NCBI GenBank assembly: GCA_964530225.1
Contig: CAZHBA010000021.1
Location: forward strand, 1-16,879
DNA: 16,879 nt
Direction: 5' to 3'
From: CAZHBA01 sp964530225
GTDB lineage: Bacteria; Pseudomonadota; Alphaproteobacteria; UBA6615
Shown here: positions 14,899 through 16,879 of the stretch, one piece after another
Layout of the letters: each line of letters opens with the position of its first letter
Position numbering within the stretch: position 1 is the stretch's first letter
Position numbers and translations under genes: made by a program
The notes under the pieces: generated by a model
What the model was told of the DNA's origin: nothing
What the model saw: only the letters and a program-made list of their open reading frames with translations
Database searches by the model: none

Positions 14899-15735
14899 AT
14901 GAGTGATGCAACACAGGTGATTGCCGACAATTCGATGATGCAGATCACCGATCCGCGGGAGGCGCGACGGATTATTCGGCGCGGTGACTATGCCGGCCAC
15001 ACAGCTGGCGTTGCTGCGGATTACGTCCAGGGCAATCTTTGCATATTGCCCCGTAACCAGGCGATCGAATTCGCCGCCTTCTGCCAAAACAACCCGAAAC
15101 CTTGCCCGTTGATCAGCGTTTCTGTTGCTGGCAATCCAACGCCGCCAGGACTTGGCGACATCGATATTCGAACCGACGTACCGCAGTATCGCGTCTACCG
15201 TGATGGCGTGCTGACCGACGAGCCAACAGATATCATGCGCTACTGGTCGGACGATCTCGTCACATTCGTTCTCGGCTGCTCATATTCATTCGAATTGCCG
15301 CTGATCGAAGAAGGTATTGCAATTCAACATATCAATCGAAACAAGTCCGTGCCGATGTACCGCACGAACATCGCCTGTACGCCAGCCGGCTCGTTTGAGT
15401 GCAACACGGTTGTTTCAATGCGTCCACTCGTACCCGGCGATGCTATCCGCGCCATCCAGATTACGAGCCAGTTCCCCGAGGTTCACGGAGCGCCGGTGCA
15501 TATCGGGCTGCCGGAACTCATTGGCATCGAAGACCTGATGAAGCCAGATTTCGGCGATGCTCCCGTGATCAGCGAAGGTCAGCTGCCGGTATTCTGGGCC
15601 TGCGGTGTCACGCCGCAAGTTGCCGTAGAACAGGCAAAACCGGCTATCTGCATCGCGCACAGGCCAGGTTCTATGCTCATCACGGACATTAAAAATAGCG
15701 AGCTGTCGAATACCGTACTTTCCAACACTTTCTAG
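14899..15735 (+). CDS. DUF1445 / YcsI family putative hydro-lyase (D-glutamate cyclase family)
   Basis: A 278-residue member of the YcsI/DUF1445 family, annotated as putative hydro-lyases and related to mitochondrial D-glutamate cyclase, which forms 5-oxo-D-proline. Family segments appear in order: GDYAGHTAGVAADYVQGNLC with ILPRNQAIEF, FCQNNPKPCPL, DIDIRTDVPQYRVYRDG, the conserved GCSYSFELPLIEEGI (126-140), VPMYRTNI, FPEVHGAPVHIGLPE, FWACGVTPQ and IAHRPGSMLITDI. The frame is open to an ATG at 14770, but the extra N-terminus is unlike the family and GGGGGA lies just before 14899. The bacterial activity is not established for this branch. There is no obvious cotranscribed partner; the RidA-family gene downstream faces it. 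Confidence 0.85.
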   Translation: MSDATQVIADNSMMQITDPREARRIIRRGDYAGHTAGVAADYVQGNLCILPRNQAIEFAAFCQNNPKPCPLISVSVAGNPTPPGLGDIDIRTDVPQYRVYRDGVLTDEPTDIMRYWSDDLVTFVLGCSYSFELPLIEEGIAIQHINRNKSVPMYRTNIACTPAGSFECNTVVSMRPLVPGDAIRAIQITSQFPEVHGAPVHIGLPELIGIEDLMKPDFGDAPVISEGQLPVFWACGVTPQVAVEQAKPAICIAHRPGSMLITDIKNSELSNTVLSNTF

Positions 15736-15940
15736 CTGCTTGAATTCGCCGGCTGTGGGCATAGAACGACCGATGCGGCTTCGCTAACTACGTCACCGCG
15801 TGCGGGCGATCCCATAACTCCGTTTTCTGGGCAACTGTCAAACCGCGACGATGAATTCGAACCATCACCAAACACTCCATCTTTACGTTGAAGATAAAGT
15901 GTTGCGTCGATCAGTTGAGACCACCCATTGCCGGTGGCCG

Positions 15941-16345
15941 TTAAAGTGCGGCTATGGTCTGCACCTCGATCAGGAACGGTTCCTGAACCAGGCGATCGAT
16001 CATTAGCAACGTGTTTGGTGGATATTTGCCGTCGGGGAAAAATTTTGGAAATTCGGCCAGCCGGTATTCCATCAGCTCTGGGATGTATTGGGAGTGAACC
16101 ATATAGGTCGTGAATTGGACGACGTTCGACCAATCGGCCCCCGCCGACTTTAATGCCTCCTGCACCATGTGAAACACCTGGTGGCACTGAGCCTTAAAAT
16201 CACGTTCGCCAATGACATTGCCTGCTGGATCTGCGGACAGCATACCAGCTATAAACAAGTACTCGGAGGCGCTAACGCGGGTCACGTGGTGGTACTGGCC
16301 GAGCGGCGCGCCCAGCGCCTCAACATTATAGATTTCTTTTTCCAT
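15941..16345 (-). CDS. RidA-family (YjgF/UK114) protein lacking the catalytic Arg
   Basis: A 134-residue member of the Rid superfamily, whose archetype RidA hydrolyses reactive enamines/imines from PLP enzymes. The fold signatures are present: YLFIAGMLSADPAGNVIG, QCHQVFHMVQEALKSAGADW, VVQFTTYMV and YPPNTLLMIDRL followed by IEVQTIAAL. The arginine of RidA (E. coli R105, in the PARS motif) is replaced by Asn111 (PPNT), so imine deaminase activity is not expected and the protein belongs to one of the other Rid subgroups. The start is placed at the second ATG (16345), which has GGAG 9 nt upstream; an ATG at 16360 has none. It is convergent with the DUF1445 gene. Function unknown. Confidence 0.88.
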   Translation of the reverse strand: MEKEIYNVEALGAPLGQYHHVTRVSASEYLFIAGMLSADPAGNVIGERDFKAQCHQVFHMVQEALKSAGADWSNVVQFTTYMVHSQYIPELMEYRLAEFPKFFPDGKYPPNTLLMIDRLVQEPFLIEVQTIAAL

Positions 16346-16443
16346 CTCGATTATCTCCATTCGGCCATACCGGTTAACGGCGCTTGACAGCTGTACCGAA
16401 TAATATGGGATAGTTACATGTGCCTGCTACATGGTGGGTTCTT

Positions 16444-16458
16444 AGACTTATTAAGTCT
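16444..16458. promoter_or_regulatory. 15-bp palindrome before small membrane protein gene
   Basis: AGACTTA-T-TAAGTCT is a perfect 7-bp dyad around a single base, 13 bp upstream of the Shine-Dalgarno of the gene at 16480. A TTGACA box lies upstream at 16384-16389, with only a weak -10 (GATAGT, 19-bp spacing). The site could be an operator downstream of the promoter or a small mRNA hairpin. Confidence 0.4.
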
Positions 16459-16479
16459 TAAAACGCGCAAGGAGAAAAC

Positions 16480-16719
16480 ATGCCTGAGAACGGAATTGAA
16501 AAACTCAAAAAATGGATAGGTCAAATAACCGAACTTAGCCTGCTGTTAGTTGCGCTGGCGATTGTGCTTCAAATTCTCATCGGAAATAGCGTGCCGTTTT
16601 TCGGTGACATATCTAACAATCTCACCGATTTAATTGGCAACCTTGGCGATGACGGCCTTGTCGGCTTGATCGCTACCGGCGTTATTTTGTGGTTGTTCGG
16701 GAAACGAAGCCTAATTTAA
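16480..16719 (+). CDS. Small two-helix membrane protein, unknown function
   Basis: A 79-residue protein with two predicted transmembrane helices, LSLLLVALAIVLQILIG (about 19-35) and DGLVGLIATGVILWLFG (about 58-74). They are linked by an Asn/Gly/Asp-rich loop (FFGDISNNLTDLIGNLGDDG) and preceded by a Lys-containing amphipathic start (GIEKLKKWIGQI). It has the best ribosome site in the window, AGGAG 5 nt before the ATG, so it is very likely translated. A 15-bp palindrome lies just upstream. I do not recognise a named family, and nothing beside it indicates a role. Confidence 0.75.
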   Translation: MPENGIEKLKKWIGQITELSLLLVALAIVLQILIGNSVPFFGDISNNLTDLIGNLGDDGLVGLIATGVILWLFGKRSLI

Positions 16720-16879
16720 GCAACGTACGTCCAAAAGCGACGCTTACCCAAACGAACTGAAGCGACAGTTGTTGGGGCATTGGTTCGAATGAATTGCCGG
16801 TATCACGCAGACGCCGTAGTCAGCGACTACAGGCATGCACGGTGGCACCGGGAAGACGCTTGGTGCATGGGAAGGGACC

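Noticed and set aside
15850..15866. TPsiC-arm-like sequence on the minus strand (GATGG-TTCGAAT-TCATC)
   Set aside because: No acceptor stem, D arm or anticodon arm can be placed at tRNA spacing.
16788..16879. Short open frame running off the right edge (MNCRYHADAV...)
   Set aside because: Thirty codons without a ribosome site or recognisable motif are not enough to call a gene.

Overview
The window looks like a chromosomal segment of a moderately GC-rich alphaproteobacterium. Four things point there: a RecA with the alphaproteobacterial N-terminus and a GAAC-N7-GAAC type LexA box in its promoter; a DksA of the single-cysteine alphaproteobacterial type; the remnant of a ChpT histidine phosphotransferase, a family confined to that class; and a two-subunit NAD-linked formate dehydrogenase that closely resembles FDH1 of Methylobacterium extorquens. 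Species cannot be read from the sequence. No rRNA, tRNA, CRISPR array, intact insertion sequence or phage gene was seen.

Layout. 1-833: recA on the minus strand, cut by the left edge, with its SOS-controlled promoter at 906-948. 1121-2149: a medium-chain dehydrogenase (minus). 2238-2657: dksA (minus). 2862-3211: a decayed chpT (minus). 3381-9668: a formate dehydrogenase region. The NuoE-NuoF fused beta subunit comes first (3381-5072) and the molybdopterin alpha subunit last (6909-9668). Between them lie about 440 bp without a gene, an 18-G homopolymer, an antiparallel tandem-YCII gene and an exported FKBP prolyl isomerase. 9703-10134: a frameshifted cupin pseudogene followed by a hairpin terminator. 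10443-14690: a molybdenum cofactor block with mobA (minus), a lone periplasmic binding protein (plus), a HTH plus PBP-like regulator (minus) and moaA (plus), with palindromic or repeated operator-like sites in the divergent gaps. 14899-16719: a DUF1445 hydro-lyase/D-glutamate cyclase family gene, a RidA-family gene lacking the catalytic arginine, and a small two-helix membrane protein behind a 15-bp palindrome.

How the genes fit together. Formate dehydrogenase alpha needs a bis-guanylyl molybdopterin (Mo or W) cofactor. MoaA starts that pathway and MobA adds the guanine nucleotides, so 3381-14690 reads as an enzyme-plus-cofactor neighbourhood. The PBP-like domain of the regulator belongs to a family related to molybdate-type binding proteins and may sense metal or cofactor state (inference). 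fdhD, moeA and the Mo/W ABC transporter are not in the window.

The segment carries signs of decay: two pseudogenes, several single-base frameshifts beside or near short homopolymers, and long gaps. Because many of the lesions are one-base deletions, sequencing or assembly error should be considered. The chpT and cupin remnants, however, also show damage that homopolymer error cannot explain: lost active-site His, in-frame stop, missing segments. I did not find a convincing wholly new system. The most unusual points are the interrupted formate dehydrogenase locus, the decayed chpT and the regulator-centred cofactor block.
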